A stretch of DNA of 34,633 bases from assembly GCF_013177695.1 (NCBI RefSeq), contig NZ_WOEY01000182.1:1-34633 (forward strand), written 5' to 3'. Origin of the DNA: Paraburkholderia solitsugae (lineage in GTDB: Bacteria > Pseudomonadota > Gammaproteobacteria > Burkholderiales > Burkholderiaceae). Below the pieces are notes generated by a model. The model did not search any database and was not told the DNA's origin. It saw nothing but the letters and a program-made list of their open reading frames with translations. Positions within the stretch are counted from its first letter, which is position 1, and each line of letters begins with the position of its first letter. Positions 16,771 through 25,436 of the stretch are shown here, one piece after another. The position numbers were made by a program, and so were the translations under genes.

Positions 16771-17079
16771 TCAGTGCTGCTGTAATTCAACCGCATCCGG
16801 CACTTCGATCACCACGTCGGTTTCCGCGATCGCCACACACGGCAGAATGTAGCCTTCCGCTTTTTCTTCGCGACTCAAACCCGGCCATTCGATCGTATAG
16901 CGCACGCGTCCCGCTGTCATTTTGCACATGCACGTGCGGCACGTACCGTTGCGGCACGAGCGCGGCAGACGCAGATTCGCGAAGCCGGCGGCTTCGAGGA
17001 TCGTGAGCGAATCGGGCGATTCGAAGCTTTGGCCGAGCGGCTCGACGCGAACGAGAGGCGGGCGGATAGGGTCGGACAT
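16771..17079 (-). CDS. 2Fe-2S ferredoxin, plant type
   Basis: The 102-residue protein has the plant-type [2Fe-2S] binding pattern: Cys42, Cys47 and Cys50 in SCRNGTCRTCMC, and Cys81 in YILPCVA. An extra Cys52 follows the third ligand. It begins MSDPIRPPLV; an in-frame GTG 10 codons upstream is less likely. No strong ribosome binding site is visible. It lies downstream of the sigma-54 activator gene on the same strand, separated by about 90 bases. Such ferredoxins serve as electron donors to oxygenases or P450s, but no oxygenase is in the window, so the partner is unknown. Confidence 0.93.
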   Translation of the reverse strand: MSDPIRPPLVRVEPLGQSFESPDSLTILEAAGFANLRLPRSCRNGTCRTCMCKMTAGRVRYTIEWPGLSREEKAEGYILPCVAIAETDVVIEVPDAVELQQH

Positions 17080-17169
17080 CGTGTGAATCGGTGACGGATT
17101 GCGCCACACTTTACACGCTGAAGAGAGCGCTTACAGCACGCCACCGAACTCGCAGGCATCTCCGCGATG

Positions 17170-19161
17170 TCAATGCGTCGTGTTCCCACGCCGCAAATAC
17201 CGATACACCGTATTGCGCGCAAGCCCCAACTCGCGAGCCGCCGCCGACACATTACCGTCGAGTCGAGCGAGCGTCTGCGCGATCAACGTGGCCTGCCAAT
17301 CCTCCATCCGCGCGGGCGATGCCTGCATGGGCGCGGCCGGTTTTTCCTGGCCGTTATTACCCGCGCCGTTGCCTGAACGGACCAAGGGCGGTTGGGTGCT
17401 TTCGTGGGCCGGCGCATGCCCACAATCCTGCAGAAAATCCTCCGGCAAATCCTCGAGTTCGATCTGCGCCGCGCCTTCGGCCATGATGCTTGCGGTGCGC
17501 AGCACATTGGCCAATTGCCGCAGATTGCCCGGCCAGCGGCATTGCGCGAACCGTTCCAGCACTTCATCGGACACGCGACGCGGCAAGCGCTCGCCATCCT
17601 GCTGCAATGCCAGCATGCGCTCGACGAGCGCTGCCAGATCGCTACGCTCGCGCAGCGCCGGCAAGGTGACGACGAGGCCGTTGATCCGGTAATACAGGTC
17701 TTCACGGAAGGTGCCGGCTTCGATCATCGCGCGCAGATTGCGGTGGGTCGCGCAGACGACGCGCAGATCGACCGGAATCGCCCGCGTGCCACCGAGCGGC
17801 ACGACGGTGCGCTCTTGCAGCACACGCATCAACCGCACTTGCTGGGCCAGCGGCATATCGCCGATTTCATCGAGAAAGAGCGTACCGCCGTCGGCCTGCA
17901 CGATCTTGCCGACGCTGCCGCGTTTCTTGGCACCGGTGAACGCGCCGTCTTCATAGCCGAACAACTCTGCCTCGATCAGCGTATCGGGCAACGATGCGCA
18001 ATTCAAGGCGATGAAGGGTGCCGCCCGCCGCGGCGAATCGTGATGGATCGCACGGGCGAGCCACTCCTTGCCCGTGCCGGTTTTGCCGAGTACGAGAATG
18101 GGAATATCGCGTCCACGCAGCTTGGCGACGCGCCGCAGGATCGCGGAGACCGTCGCGTCGCCGGTATCGAGCGTTTCGAGTGTGGCGAGTGGCGGCGCTT
18201 CGCAGGGCCGGCCCGCAGCACGCGTGCCGCTGGACGTGACCGTACGCGCCGTGTCAGGAAAGCCTTCCGCCGACGCAACATAACGCGGCACCGCAAATTC
18301 GCCGCGTGCGACCACCCGCACGCCGCTCGGCAGCGTCAGCACGATATTTTCACCAGGTGCGCGGGCGATCTGTTGCAGCAGTCGGGCGAATGCAATACCG
18401 AACAGCGCATCGAAAGTTTGCCTTTGCAGGTCGGCGAGCGGCTGCCCAAATTGAAATAGCGCGCTGCGATTCGCGGACAAAAACGTGCCGTCCGGCGCAA
18501 ACGCGGCGAGCCCTTCGTACAGCGTGCCGATGAATTCCGCGCGCGCGTGAAAGTGGACGCGAATGGCGTCGACGAATTGATTGGAGAACAGATGATTTTC
18601 GATCATCTGCGCCGACATCCGCACGAGCGCGAGCGTGTGCTTGTGAAAACCGCGCGTGTCGCCGCTGACATCGAGCGCGCCGATGGTGCGCCCGAAGGGA
18701 TCCGCGATGGGCGCGCACGAACAGGTGAGGATCCGGTTCGCGTGCAGGAAGTGCTCGCCGGCGTGGACGACCGTCGGTTGCCCGTCGATCAGGGCGGTGC
18801 CGATCGCGTTCGTGCCGCGATCCGCTTCGGCCCATGACACGCCCGGACACAACGCGACGCGATTGGCTTTTTCGACGAAGTCGCTGTCACCGAGACTGTG
18901 GAGAATCACGCCGTGATTGTCGGTGAGCAGCACCATGCTTTGCGTGTCGACGATCTGCGCGTGCAGCGTCTCCATGACAGGGAGCGCGTGGGTGTACAGC
19001 GACTGGTTGCGATCGACGAGTTCACGCAGCGCGAGGCGGCGCAGCGGCTGAAAGTCCGGCGTTTCCGACGCACGCAGGCCGACTTCGAGCGAGCGGGCAT
19101 GCGCTTGCGCGATGACATCTGGCCGACCGAGGGTGGGCTGCGCAACAGATCGATGGGTCAA
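17170..19161 (-). CDS. Sigma-54-dependent transcriptional activator, AcoR-like
   Basis: The 663-residue protein has a GAF domain (about 60-200), a PAS-like region (about 205-290), a sigma-54 AAA+ domain (about 335-560) and a C-terminal Fis-type helix-turn-helix (about 625-662, with NVSAAARELGLARNTVYRYL). Walker A is LGKTGTGKE (359-366), GAFTGA is at 406-411 for sigma-54 contact, and Walker B is GGTLFLDEIG. This is the layout of AcoR, which activates acetoin catabolism and related operons. The start is TTG: GGAG lies seven bases before it, and the family N-terminus begins just after. The next in-frame Met is 62 codons later. No aco genes are in the window, so its target is unknown. Confidence 0.93.
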   Translation of the reverse strand: MTHRSVAQPTLGRPDVIAQAHARSLEVGLRASETPDFQPLRRLALRELVDRNQSLYTHALPVMETLHAQIVDTQSMVLLTDNHGVILHSLGDSDFVEKANRVALCPGVSWAEADRGTNAIGTALIDGQPTVVHAGEHFLHANRILTCSCAPIADPFGRTIGALDVSGDTRGFHKHTLALVRMSAQMIENHLFSNQFVDAIRVHFHARAEFIGTLYEGLAAFAPDGTFLSANRSALFQFGQPLADLQRQTFDALFGIAFARLLQQIARAPGENIVLTLPSGVRVVARGEFAVPRYVASAEGFPDTARTVTSSGTRAAGRPCEAPPLATLETLDTGDATVSAILRRVAKLRGRDIPILVLGKTGTGKEWLARAIHHDSPRRAAPFIALNCASLPDTLIEAELFGYEDGAFTGAKKRGSVGKIVQADGGTLFLDEIGDMPLAQQVRLMRVLQERTVVPLGGTRAIPVDLRVVCATHRNLRAMIEAGTFREDLYYRINGLVVTLPALRERSDLAALVERMLALQQDGERLPRRVSDEVLERFAQCRWPGNLRQLANVLRTASIMAEGAAQIELEDLPEDFLQDCGHAPAHESTQPPLVRSGNGAGNNGQEKPAAPMQASPARMEDWQATLIAQTLARLDGNVSAAARELGLARNTVYRYLRRGNTTH

Positions 19162-19166
19162 GGCAT
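19158..19166 (-). other. Two-codon overlapping mini-ORF at the activator start
   Basis: On the minus strand ATG CCT TGA reads as start-Pro-stop and overlaps the TTG start codon of the activator gene, whose ribosome binding site GGAG is shared. The ATG is two bases after GGAGAC while the TTG is at a normal spacing. This could be a minimal upstream reading frame or a chance arrangement. Confidence 0.4.
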
Positions 19167-19576
19167 GTCTCCGGTTATCGGACCCGGCGGGTGCGTTGCC
19201 CGCCGTTGCGTTCCGCAGCGCAACATACGCGTCCGCGGCCGAACACCGATATTACAGGACGAAACAGGACCCAGGCGAAAGCCGCGCAGCAGGGAAAAGC
19301 AGGTCACGCTGACCAGGCGTCACGCCCCAAAAAGACCCTGTCGGGCACCAAAATCAAGCAAACCGAAAGGAAAACTTGCGCAGCGCCCGAACTCGTCTAC
19401 AGTGAATCAAATCACCTCCGCCGGGCGCGAAGTACAACGCTGTCGCAGCCGTGGGGTGACGGACCCGCGCTACCAGCATCCGACAAGGGGGAAAAGCGCT
19501 GCGAGTGCGACCAGACTTAACCAGCGTGCGCAGTACCAATCGACCCAGCGCCGCACCAACCTTTAGGTGAACTCCC
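19162..19576. other. Divergent intergenic region
   Basis: About 415 bases between the sigma-54 activator and the DUF1488 gene. Frames across it are Arg- and Thr-rich without family resemblance. I looked for a -24/-12 type sigma-54 promoter and saw none that was convincing. Promoters for both divergent genes should lie here. Confidence 0.5.
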
Positions 19577-19867
19577 ATGCAGATCCTATTCCCGAACGAA
19601 ACTCCTGAATATTCAGGTCGCGAACTTACCTTGGCGTTCCCGGCGATGGTTGATGGGCAAAGGGTGGAGTGCATGATCACCGCAGAGGCGCTGGAAGATC
19701 ACTTCGGCGCCGCATCGCCGCGCCTGGAAGACATGGTCGACGCATTCGACGCGCACCGGGCCCGGATCGAGGCGGCCACGAGGCGTCTGCTATCGGAAAC
19801 GCGGGCGCAATGTCTGGTGCTAAGGAGCGGCTACGTGCGCTTCTATGAAGCGAACTGGCGCAACTGA
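19577..19867 (+). CDS. DUF1488 family protein
   Basis: The 96-residue protein begins MQILFPNETPEYSGREL and contains LTLAFPAMVDGQRVECMITAEALEDHFGA and a C-terminal RSGYVRFYEANW; these match the DUF1488 pattern (small beta-rich N-terminus, F/Y-rich end). TTTAGGTGA precedes the ATG. It is single-domain and soluble with no known reaction. No operon partner follows on the same strand. Confidence 0.88.
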   Translation: MQILFPNETPEYSGRELTLAFPAMVDGQRVECMITAEALEDHFGAASPRLEDMVDAFDAHRARIEAATRRLLSETRAQCLVLRSGYVRFYEANWRN

Positions 19868-20123
19868 GCGAATCCGTAGTCTGCTGGGTTCCGGCCCGAA
19901 AATCAGCCTGAAAATAGACCTGGCGAGCAGACAGAGCAAACAGGTAGAACAAGCCGCGCAAGAGCAAGACGAGACGCAAACCCAAGCGCGGCGTCGGTAC
20001 TTCAACGGGACGTCAACTGGCTGCGGCCATTCGCGCCGCCCAGGTTTTAACCCGCGCGGCGGGTTGCTCCAGGCGCTGCGAGCGCAAGCGCCAACGCTGC
20101 ATGCGCCCAGGACTGGAAGCTGA

Positions 20124-20657
20124 TCAAACCATCCGCCGCAGCGTCCGATTCTTGAACACCACGTGATGCGCAATCGCCGCAAGCGCGTGCAATCCAATCA
20201 CCCAGTAAAACGCATTGCCAAGCCACTCATGGGCTGTCTTGAGCAATGGCCGTGCAATCGGATCCGCGCCGACCAGCGTGTAATTCAAGTTGATCCACGC
20301 CAGCGTGACCGGATGCCCACCGGTATTGATCATCAGGATGCCGAGCAGCGGCTGCGCGAAGATAAAGACGTACAGGGCGAGATGGGCGGCGCGCGCCAGA
20401 AAGGCGAGCAGCCAGTTGCCTTCGATTTCCGCGGGCGCACCGGCCCACAGCCGCCATAGCAGGCGCAGGACCGCCAGTCCTAGCACGAGGGTGCCGGCAC
20501 AGAAATGCACGCTGCTCCAGAAAGCCCGGCTGTCAGACCCTTTCGGCCCGCGTATTTCGATTGCCAGATAGGCGAGCGCGATCAGCAGAAAGATCGCCCA
20601 GTGGAAGAAGATGGCGGGCGTCGTATAACGGTCCGAGGCGCGGCTGTAGGGCGACAT
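20124..20657 (-). CDS. Cytochrome b561
   Basis: The 177-residue membrane protein has four transmembrane helices: near 13-33, 45-68, 85-107 and 140-160. Histidines in FFHWAIF, SVHFCAG, AAHLALY and the last helix (GLHALAAIAHH) are positioned to bind two b-type hemes. CybB-type cytochrome b561 oxidises quinol in the inner membrane and can hand electrons to superoxide. AGGAG lies eight bases before the ATG at MSPYSRASD; an upstream TTG is rejected. It is transcribed away from the NCS2 gene downstream neighbour. Confidence 0.92.
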   Translation of the reverse strand: MSPYSRASDRYTTPAIFFHWAIFLLIALAYLAIEIRGPKGSDSRAFWSSVHFCAGTLVLGLAVLRLLWRLWAGAPAEIEGNWLLAFLARAAHLALYVFIFAQPLLGILMINTGGHPVTLAWINLNYTLVGADPIARPLLKTAHEWLGNAFYWVIGLHALAAIAHHVVFKNRTLRRMV

Positions 20658-20824
20658 GCAAGGAACTCCTGTGACCAGTTCGTTGGTTTTTATCAATCAT
20701 CGGATGATAAAGGGTGCCCGACCAGAACGGGCGCCTTCTACAAAACGATTGTTGATCCAGACCGAACCCTGGCCAAACACCGCTACGATGCCGCCATGCT
20801 TTCAATCAGGCTGCGACGCGTTGT

Positions 20825-20846
20825 GCGGCGCGGCATGCCGCGCCGC
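20825..20846. terminator. 22-bp perfect palindrome between NCS2 and cytochrome b561 genes
   Basis: GCGGCGCGGCA (20825-20835) is followed directly by its exact reverse complement (20836-20846). It lies 56 bases past the stop of the NCS2 permease gene on the minus strand. As RNA it would fold into a strong GC-rich stem, but there is no T-run after it. It may be a structured 3' end or a terminator aided by a factor. Confidence 0.45.
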
Positions 20847-20901
20847 CACGCCATGCCGCGTCACGTCTTGTTCCGCCCCTTCGCGTCTTGTGCCGCCGCG
20901 T

Positions 20902-22176
20902 TTATTCGCTGCCGAGGTAGAAATACCGGAACAGGAAAATCGCCGCGATGATCCACACCACCAGTTTCACTTTGCGCGTTTTTTTTTTTTTACCGAAGGC
21001 GACGCCGTTGGCGATCGAGTAGGTGAACGGCATTAGCAGTGCGGTTAGCGCGGCCGGCACGACTTCGGTGGCGTCGTCCCACGGCAGGTCGAGCATTTCG
21101 CGCAGCATCAGGCACGACACGTACAGCAGGGCCGGCGCAGTCGCGTAGCCGGGCACCACGCCCGCCAGCGGCGCGAAAAACAGCGCCGCGAGGAACAGCA
21201 GGGCGACGGTGATCGCCGTCACGCCCGTGCGGCCGCCGGCCTGCACGCCCGACGCGCTCTCGATATACGCCGTGGTCGACGAGGTGCCCAGCATCGAGCC
21301 GGCCAGAATCGCCGTGCTGTCGGCGAGCAGCGCGCGGTTCAGCCGGAACATCTTGCCTTCGACCAGCAGCCCGGCGCGATTGGCCACGCCCATCAGGGTG
21401 CCGGTCGCATCGAACAGTTCGACGAGGAAGAACACGAGGATCACGTTCAGCACGCCACCGGAGAGCGCGCCGCGAATGTCGAGCTGGAACAGCGTCGGTG
21501 CAATCGACGGCGGTGCGGAGACGATGCCGTGGAACTGATTGCCGCCGAAGAAAAAGCTCAGCACCGTCACGCCGACAATACCGATCAGGATCGCGCCGCG
21601 TACCTGCAGATAGTCGAGTGTGACGATTGCGAAGAAGCCGACCACCGCGAGAACCACGTGCGAGTTGTGCAGATCGCCGAGCGTGACGAGCGTGGCCGGA
21701 TTGCCGACCACCACACCGGCCGACTTCAGTGAAATGATCGCCAGAAACAGGCCGATACCGCCGGTGATGGCGATACGTATCGAATGCGGAATGCCGTTGA
21801 CGATCACCTCGCGTACGCGAATCAGCGTGACGATCATGAACAGGCAGCCGGAGATGAACACCGCGCCGAGCGCGGCTTGCCACGTGAAACCCATGCCTTT
21901 CACGACGGTGTACGCGAAGTACGCATTCAGGCCCATGCCGGGCGCGAGCGCGATTGGGTAGTTGGCGTAGAGACCCATGATCAGCGAGGCCAGCGCGGCC
22001 ACGATGCAGGTCGCGACGAACACCGCGTCCTTCGGCATGCCGGCGTCGCCGAGAATCGCCGGATTGACGAAGATGATGTAGGCCATCGTCAGGAAGGTGG
22101 TCAGCCCGGCGAGCACTTCGGTGCGCAGGTTGGTGCCGGCAGCTTCGAAGCCGAAGTATCGTTTTATGGAGTCCAT
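20902..22176 (-). CDS. NCS2-family purine permease with anomalous C-terminal poly-Lys tract
   Basis: The 424-residue protein begins MDSIKRYFGFEAAGTNLRTE and has the NCS2/AzgA-like series of about 12-13 transmembrane segments. Motifs include LAGLTTFLTMAYIIFVNPAIL, ALAPGMGLNAYFAYTVV and FFLVELFDATGTLMGVANRAGL, typical of adenine/guanine/hypoxanthine:proton symporters. Near the C-terminus a run of 13 A on the coding strand (20979-20991) encodes Lys-Lys-Lys-Lys in FGKKKKTRK, where the family has a hydrophobic helix (pattern FGFISY, from memory). The protein is about nine residues short of family length. The frame stays intact, so it is translated through, but transport function may be lost. This could be a mutation or an assembly artefact. 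Confidence 0.85.
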   Translation of the reverse strand: MDSIKRYFGFEAAGTNLRTEVLAGLTTFLTMAYIIFVNPAILGDAGMPKDAVFVATCIVAALASLIMGLYANYPIALAPGMGLNAYFAYTVVKGMGFTWQAALGAVFISGCLFMIVTLIRVREVIVNGIPHSIRIAITGGIGLFLAIISLKSAGVVVGNPATLVTLGDLHNSHVVLAVVGFFAIVTLDYLQVRGAILIGIVGVTVLSFFFGGNQFHGIVSAPPSIAPTLFQLDIRGALSGGVLNVILVFFLVELFDATGTLMGVANRAGLLVEGKMFRLNRALLADSTAILAGSMLGTSSTTAYIESASGVQAGGRTGVTAITVALLFLAALFFAPLAGVVPGYATAPALLYVSCLMLREMLDLPWDDATEVVPAALTALLMPFTYSIANGVAFGKKKKTRKVKLVVWIIAAIFLFRYFYLGSE

Positions 22177-22546
22177 GAGGCGGGTCTCTCGTTGTTCAAA
22201 AAGCGTTTCTTGTGGTTGATACGGGCAATGCGTAGCGAATCAGCGGGCGACTGTGCCGTCCGACACGGCACCCATACTCCCGCGCGGCCAGGCCTGCGGG
22301 CGGATTGTAATCACGATTGGCGGTGGCGAACCAAATTGCGTGACTGCGGGGTTTGCCGAAGGGGCGAGATGATACCTTGCCAGCGCGCGGGGCGGAGCGG
22401 CAAGCGAATTTACGATGTTGCGGCAGGGAGAGGTGGGTTGTCTGTGGAGCGAGGAGGGAATGGTCGGCATGCAAGGCCGGCTTCGCCTGCGACCGTTGCA
22501 GTCGCGGGCGGCCCGGCATGCCGCTTCAAGGCCAGGATGAGACTGC
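22177..22546. other. Intergenic region upstream of NCS2 permease
   Basis: About 370 bases between the DUF4148 gene and the NCS2 gene on the same strand. It holds an inverted repeat, GTGCCGT (22253-22259) and ACGGCAC (22265-22271), with a 5-base loop. No purine-riboswitch core was recognised. Frames here are Arg- and Pro-rich and not supported as genes. Confidence 0.45.
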
Positions 22547-22804
22547 TTACTGCGTCATGCTCCCACCCATCTGCTGCGCCCGCCGTGCGGCGACGATGCG
22601 GCCAGCGCGTTGCGCGTTGTCCGGATAGTCGATCCAGTCGAGCGGATCGTAGCCCGCCGCGCGCCATTCGGCCAGATCGGCCCTGACCTGGGCACGCGTT
22701 ACCGGCCCCGACTGGTCGTAAGGCCGTGCGGGCTGTGCAAACGCGGTGCTCATACTAACGGCGGCCAACAGCGCGCCGAATCCAACGAGAGAAACGATTT
22801 TCAT
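22547..22804 (-). CDS. Small secreted DUF4148 protein
   Basis: The 85-residue protein has a Sec signal peptide: MKIVSLVGFGALLAAVSMSTAFA with a likely cut after AFA. The mature part contains the DUF4148 pattern SGPVTRAQVRADLAEWRAAGYDP then WIDYPDN, ending in Gln- and Met-rich sequence. AGGAG lies about eight bases before the ATG. DUF4148 proteins are small periplasmic proteins, common and multi-copy in Burkholderia, with unknown role. It is upstream of the NCS2 gene on the same strand, with a large gap between. Confidence 0.88.
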   Translation of the reverse strand: MKIVSLVGFGALLAAVSMSTAFAQPARPYDQSGPVTRAQVRADLAEWRAAGYDPLDWIDYPDNAQRAGRIVAARRAQQMGGSMTQ

Positions 22805-22944
22805 GGCTAGCTCCTAGGGAGCGGTTAAAAACGACCCTTGAATGTTAGTTTTCGCATGCATTTCGAGTTAGTCGATTGACGGCAATGCACCGTTTCACCC
22901 CGTGATCCAAAGCGGGCTAAAGTGAACCGGTGCGCCCCCCGGGT

Positions 22945-23718
22945 TCAGGACGCCGATGGCTTGCTGAAGCGGTCCAGCACGGCGCTCAGCAGATCGATCG
23001 GCAGCGGAAATACGATCGTCGAATTCTTGTCGGCGGCGATCGTCGTGAGGGTTTGCAGGTAACGCAACTGCATGGCTTGCGGCTGTTTCGACAGCGTCTG
23101 CGCCGCTTCCAGCAGATGCTGCGATGCCTGTAATTCACCTTCCGCGTGAATCACCTTCGCGCGCCGTTCGCGCTCGGCTTCGGCTTGACGGGCGATGGCG
23201 CGGATCATCGTTTCGTTGATGTCCACATGCTTGATCTCGACGATCGACACCTTGATGCCCCACGCGTCGGTCTGTGAATCGAGCACCTTCTGGATATCGG
23301 CGTTCAGTTGCTCGCGAGCTGCCAGCAGGTCATCGAGTTCGTGCTTGCCAAGCACCGAGCGCAGCGTGGTTTGCGATAACTGGCTGGTCGCCTCGAAATA
23401 ACGCGCCACCTGTATCACCGCCTTTTCCGGATCGACAATGCGGAAATACACCACCGCGTTGACCTTCACCGACACGTTGTCGCGCGTAATCACGTCTTGC
23501 GGCGGCACGTCGAACACAACGGTGCGCAGATCCATGCGCACCACCTGCTGCACGATCGGGATGATCAGGACCAACCCAGGCCCCTTGACCTTCCAGAAGC
23601 GGCCGAGCATGAACACCACGCCGCGTTCGTACTCGCGAAAAATCCGTATCGATGAAGCAATCAGTGCGGCCGCCAGCAGAATCAGAATGCTGCTGAAGCC
23701 GAATGTGAAACCGATCAT
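22945..23718 (-). CDS. Slipin (SPFH/stomatin-like membrane protein)
   Basis: The 257-residue protein has one N-terminal membrane segment (about 5-25), then an SPFH domain, with YERGVVFMLGRF, GLVLIIPIVQQV and VSVKVNAVVYFRIVDP as family marks. A helical C-terminal region contains AEAERERRAKVIHAEGELQA. Stomatin-like slipins scaffold membrane microdomains and partner with NfeD proteins. The gene start overlaps the stop of nfeD by four bases (ATGA), so translation is likely coupled. Catalysis is not expected. The C-terminal hydrophobic stretch after 220 may help oligomerise it. Confidence 0.95.
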   Translation of the reverse strand: MIGFTFGFSSILILLAAALIASSIRIFREYERGVVFMLGRFWKVKGPGLVLIIPIVQQVVRMDLRTVVFDVPPQDVITRDNVSVKVNAVVYFRIVDPEKAVIQVARYFEATSQLSQTTLRSVLGKHELDDLLAAREQLNADIQKVLDSQTDAWGIKVSIVEIKHVDINETMIRAIARQAEAERERRAKVIHAEGELQASQHLLEAAQTLSKQPQAMQLRYLQTLTTIAADKNSTIVFPLPIDLLSAVLDRFSKPSAS

Positions 23719-25373
23719 GAGCGTTCTCCTTGTTGTAGTGCTTCCGCAGGCACCACGGTCAGCGTCAGTCCGCGCCGCGCCGTGACGCGCACCGCGTGAC
23801 CGGCCGCGACCGGGGCCGTGCTGGACACCCGCCAGCGTTCACCGCATACCTGAGCCCAGCCGGCCAGCGTGCCGCCTGCTGCTGCATCTGCCGTTGCGTC
23901 CCCCTGCAGCAGGCCACCGTCCGGCAGCAGGCCGCCGTCGAGCACGACGCCGAGACTGCCGATCAGCCCTTCCGAGCCCGTCACCACGGGCCGGCGCCGT
24001 GCCCGCAAGGCGAGCCTCGACACGCCGAACACAAACACGACGCTGAACACGACCACGGCCGCGATCAGGGGCAGCGGAATGCCATAGCCAGGCACGTCGG
24101 TATCGATCAGCATCAGCGAGCCAATCACGAAAGCGACCACACCGCCGAAACCGAGCGAGCCGAAGGTCGGCAGAAACGCCTCGCCGATCAGGAATGCGGT
24201 GCCGAGAAAGATCAGGCCGAGCCCGACGTAATTGACCGGCAGCATTTGCATCGCGAAGAGCCCCATCAGCAGACTGATGGCGCCGACCACGCCCGGTAGC
24301 ACGAACCCCGGATTGGCGAATTCGAAAAAGAGGCCGTACATGCCGATCATCAGCAGAACCAGCGCAACGTTCGGATCGGTGATGACCGCGAGGAATTGGT
24401 TGCGCCAGTCGGCTTCGAGCGTGATCACCGGCACATTGGCGGTGCTGAGCTTGACGTCGCCGTGGGCCGTGCTGATCGTGCGGCCGTCCACCTGACGCAG
24501 CAGGTCCGGGATGTCGCGCGCATTCAGATCGACCACATGCTGCGCGAGTGCTTCACTGGCCGACAGGCTGACGGCTTCGCGCACTGCGCGTTCGGCCCAG
24601 TCGGCATTGCGTCCGCGCATTTGTGCGAGACCGCGGATGTAGGCGGCCGCGTCGTGGACCTGCTTACGCATTTCGGTGGATTGGGTGTCGAGCGGAAGGG
24701 CGCTGCTGGCGGCGCTGGCTGAGTTCGCCGGGTTCGCCGAGCTCGCTGAATCGGCCGAAGCCGGCGCGCCAGGGCCGTTCTTTTGTGCACCAGCGCCGGC
24801 GCCGGCTCCGCCGCCGGGCAGGCCTGGCATACCGCCGCCGCCCGCAGGTGGCTCAGCACCGCCGATGCCCATCTGAATCGGCGTCGCCGCACCGAGATTG
24901 GTGCCTGGCGCCATCGCCGCAATATGGCTGGCGTAGATGATATACGTGCCGGCGCTCGCCGCGCGCGCGCCACTTGGGGCGATGAAGGTGGCGACCGGCA
25001 CCGGCGAGCCGAGAATCGCCTTGATGATCTGCCGCATCGACGTATCTAGCCCGCCGGGCGTATCGAGTTGCAGCACGGCGAGTTGCGCGTGGTCGTCGGC
25101 GGCGTGTTTCAGGCCGCGCACGATGAAGTCGGCGCTGGCCGGATCGATCGCACCGTTCACGGGGATCACGACAACGCTATTCGGTGCGGCGGCAGCCCGG
25201 ATCGGCACCGAGTTTTCGCACAATGCGAACCCGAGCGCCAACAGGATGCCGAACGCGGTCATGCCGCGCATCAACCGGCCCACGACTCCGCCACGGATAA
25301 GCGCGGGGCGCGGACCAGACTGCCGGAACGGGAGGCGCGGATACGTGCTCATCGCTGACGGCTGCCGCGCCAT
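23715..25373 (-). CDS. NfeD-family protein with ClpP-like serine protease domain
   Basis: The 552-residue protein has an N-terminal signal or anchor (about 33-60), a ClpP/SppA-like protease domain (about 65-330) with the nucleophile serine in SGARAASAGTYI, four C-terminal transmembrane segments (about 335-450), and a soluble NfeD OB-like domain. A low-complexity insertion rich in Gly, Ala, Ser and Pro spans about residues 170-230, within the protease domain. Such membrane proteases cleave slipin-like partners; the slipin gene overlaps its stop. The start at MARQPSAMSTYP is uncertain, since no ribosome binding site is visible; Met8 and Met35 are alternatives. Confidence 0.9.
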   Translation of the reverse strand: MARQPSAMSTYPRLPFRQSGPRPALIRGGVVGRLMRGMTAFGILLALGFALCENSVPIRAAAAPNSVVVIPVNGAIDPASADFIVRGLKHAADDHAQLAVLQLDTPGGLDTSMRQIIKAILGSPVPVATFIAPSGARAASAGTYIIYASHIAAMAPGTNLGAATPIQMGIGGAEPPAGGGGMPGLPGGGAGAGAGAQKNGPGAPASADSASSANPANSASAASSALPLDTQSTEMRKQVHDAAAYIRGLAQMRGRNADWAERAVREAVSLSASEALAQHVVDLNARDIPDLLRQVDGRTISTAHGDVKLSTANVPVITLEADWRNQFLAVITDPNVALVLLMIGMYGLFFEFANPGFVLPGVVGAISLLMGLFAMQMLPVNYVGLGLIFLGTAFLIGEAFLPTFGSLGFGGVVAFVIGSLMLIDTDVPGYGIPLPLIAAVVVFSVVFVFGVSRLALRARRRPVVTGSEGLIGSLGVVLDGGLLPDGGLLQGDATADAAAGGTLAGWAQVCGERWRVSSTAPVAAGHAVRVTARRGLTLTVVPAEALQQGERS

Positions 25374-25436
25374 GCCGACGGGTATCGGCCGGCGCGGGCC
25401 GATACCCCAGAAAAAGGCTGGCCTGCTCCTTACAGC

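Noticed and set aside
17091..17170. tRNA or sRNA between the ferredoxin and activator genes
   Set aside because: No cloverleaf or promoter-terminator pair could be drawn.
17392..18459. 355-codon frame antisense to the sigma-54 activator
   Set aside because: The sense strand has all AAA+ motifs; the antisense product is Arg/Gln-rich with no domain.
22177..22546. Purine riboswitch upstream of the NCS2 permease
   Set aside because: I could not find the conserved core and three-way junction pattern; only one simple hairpin is visible.
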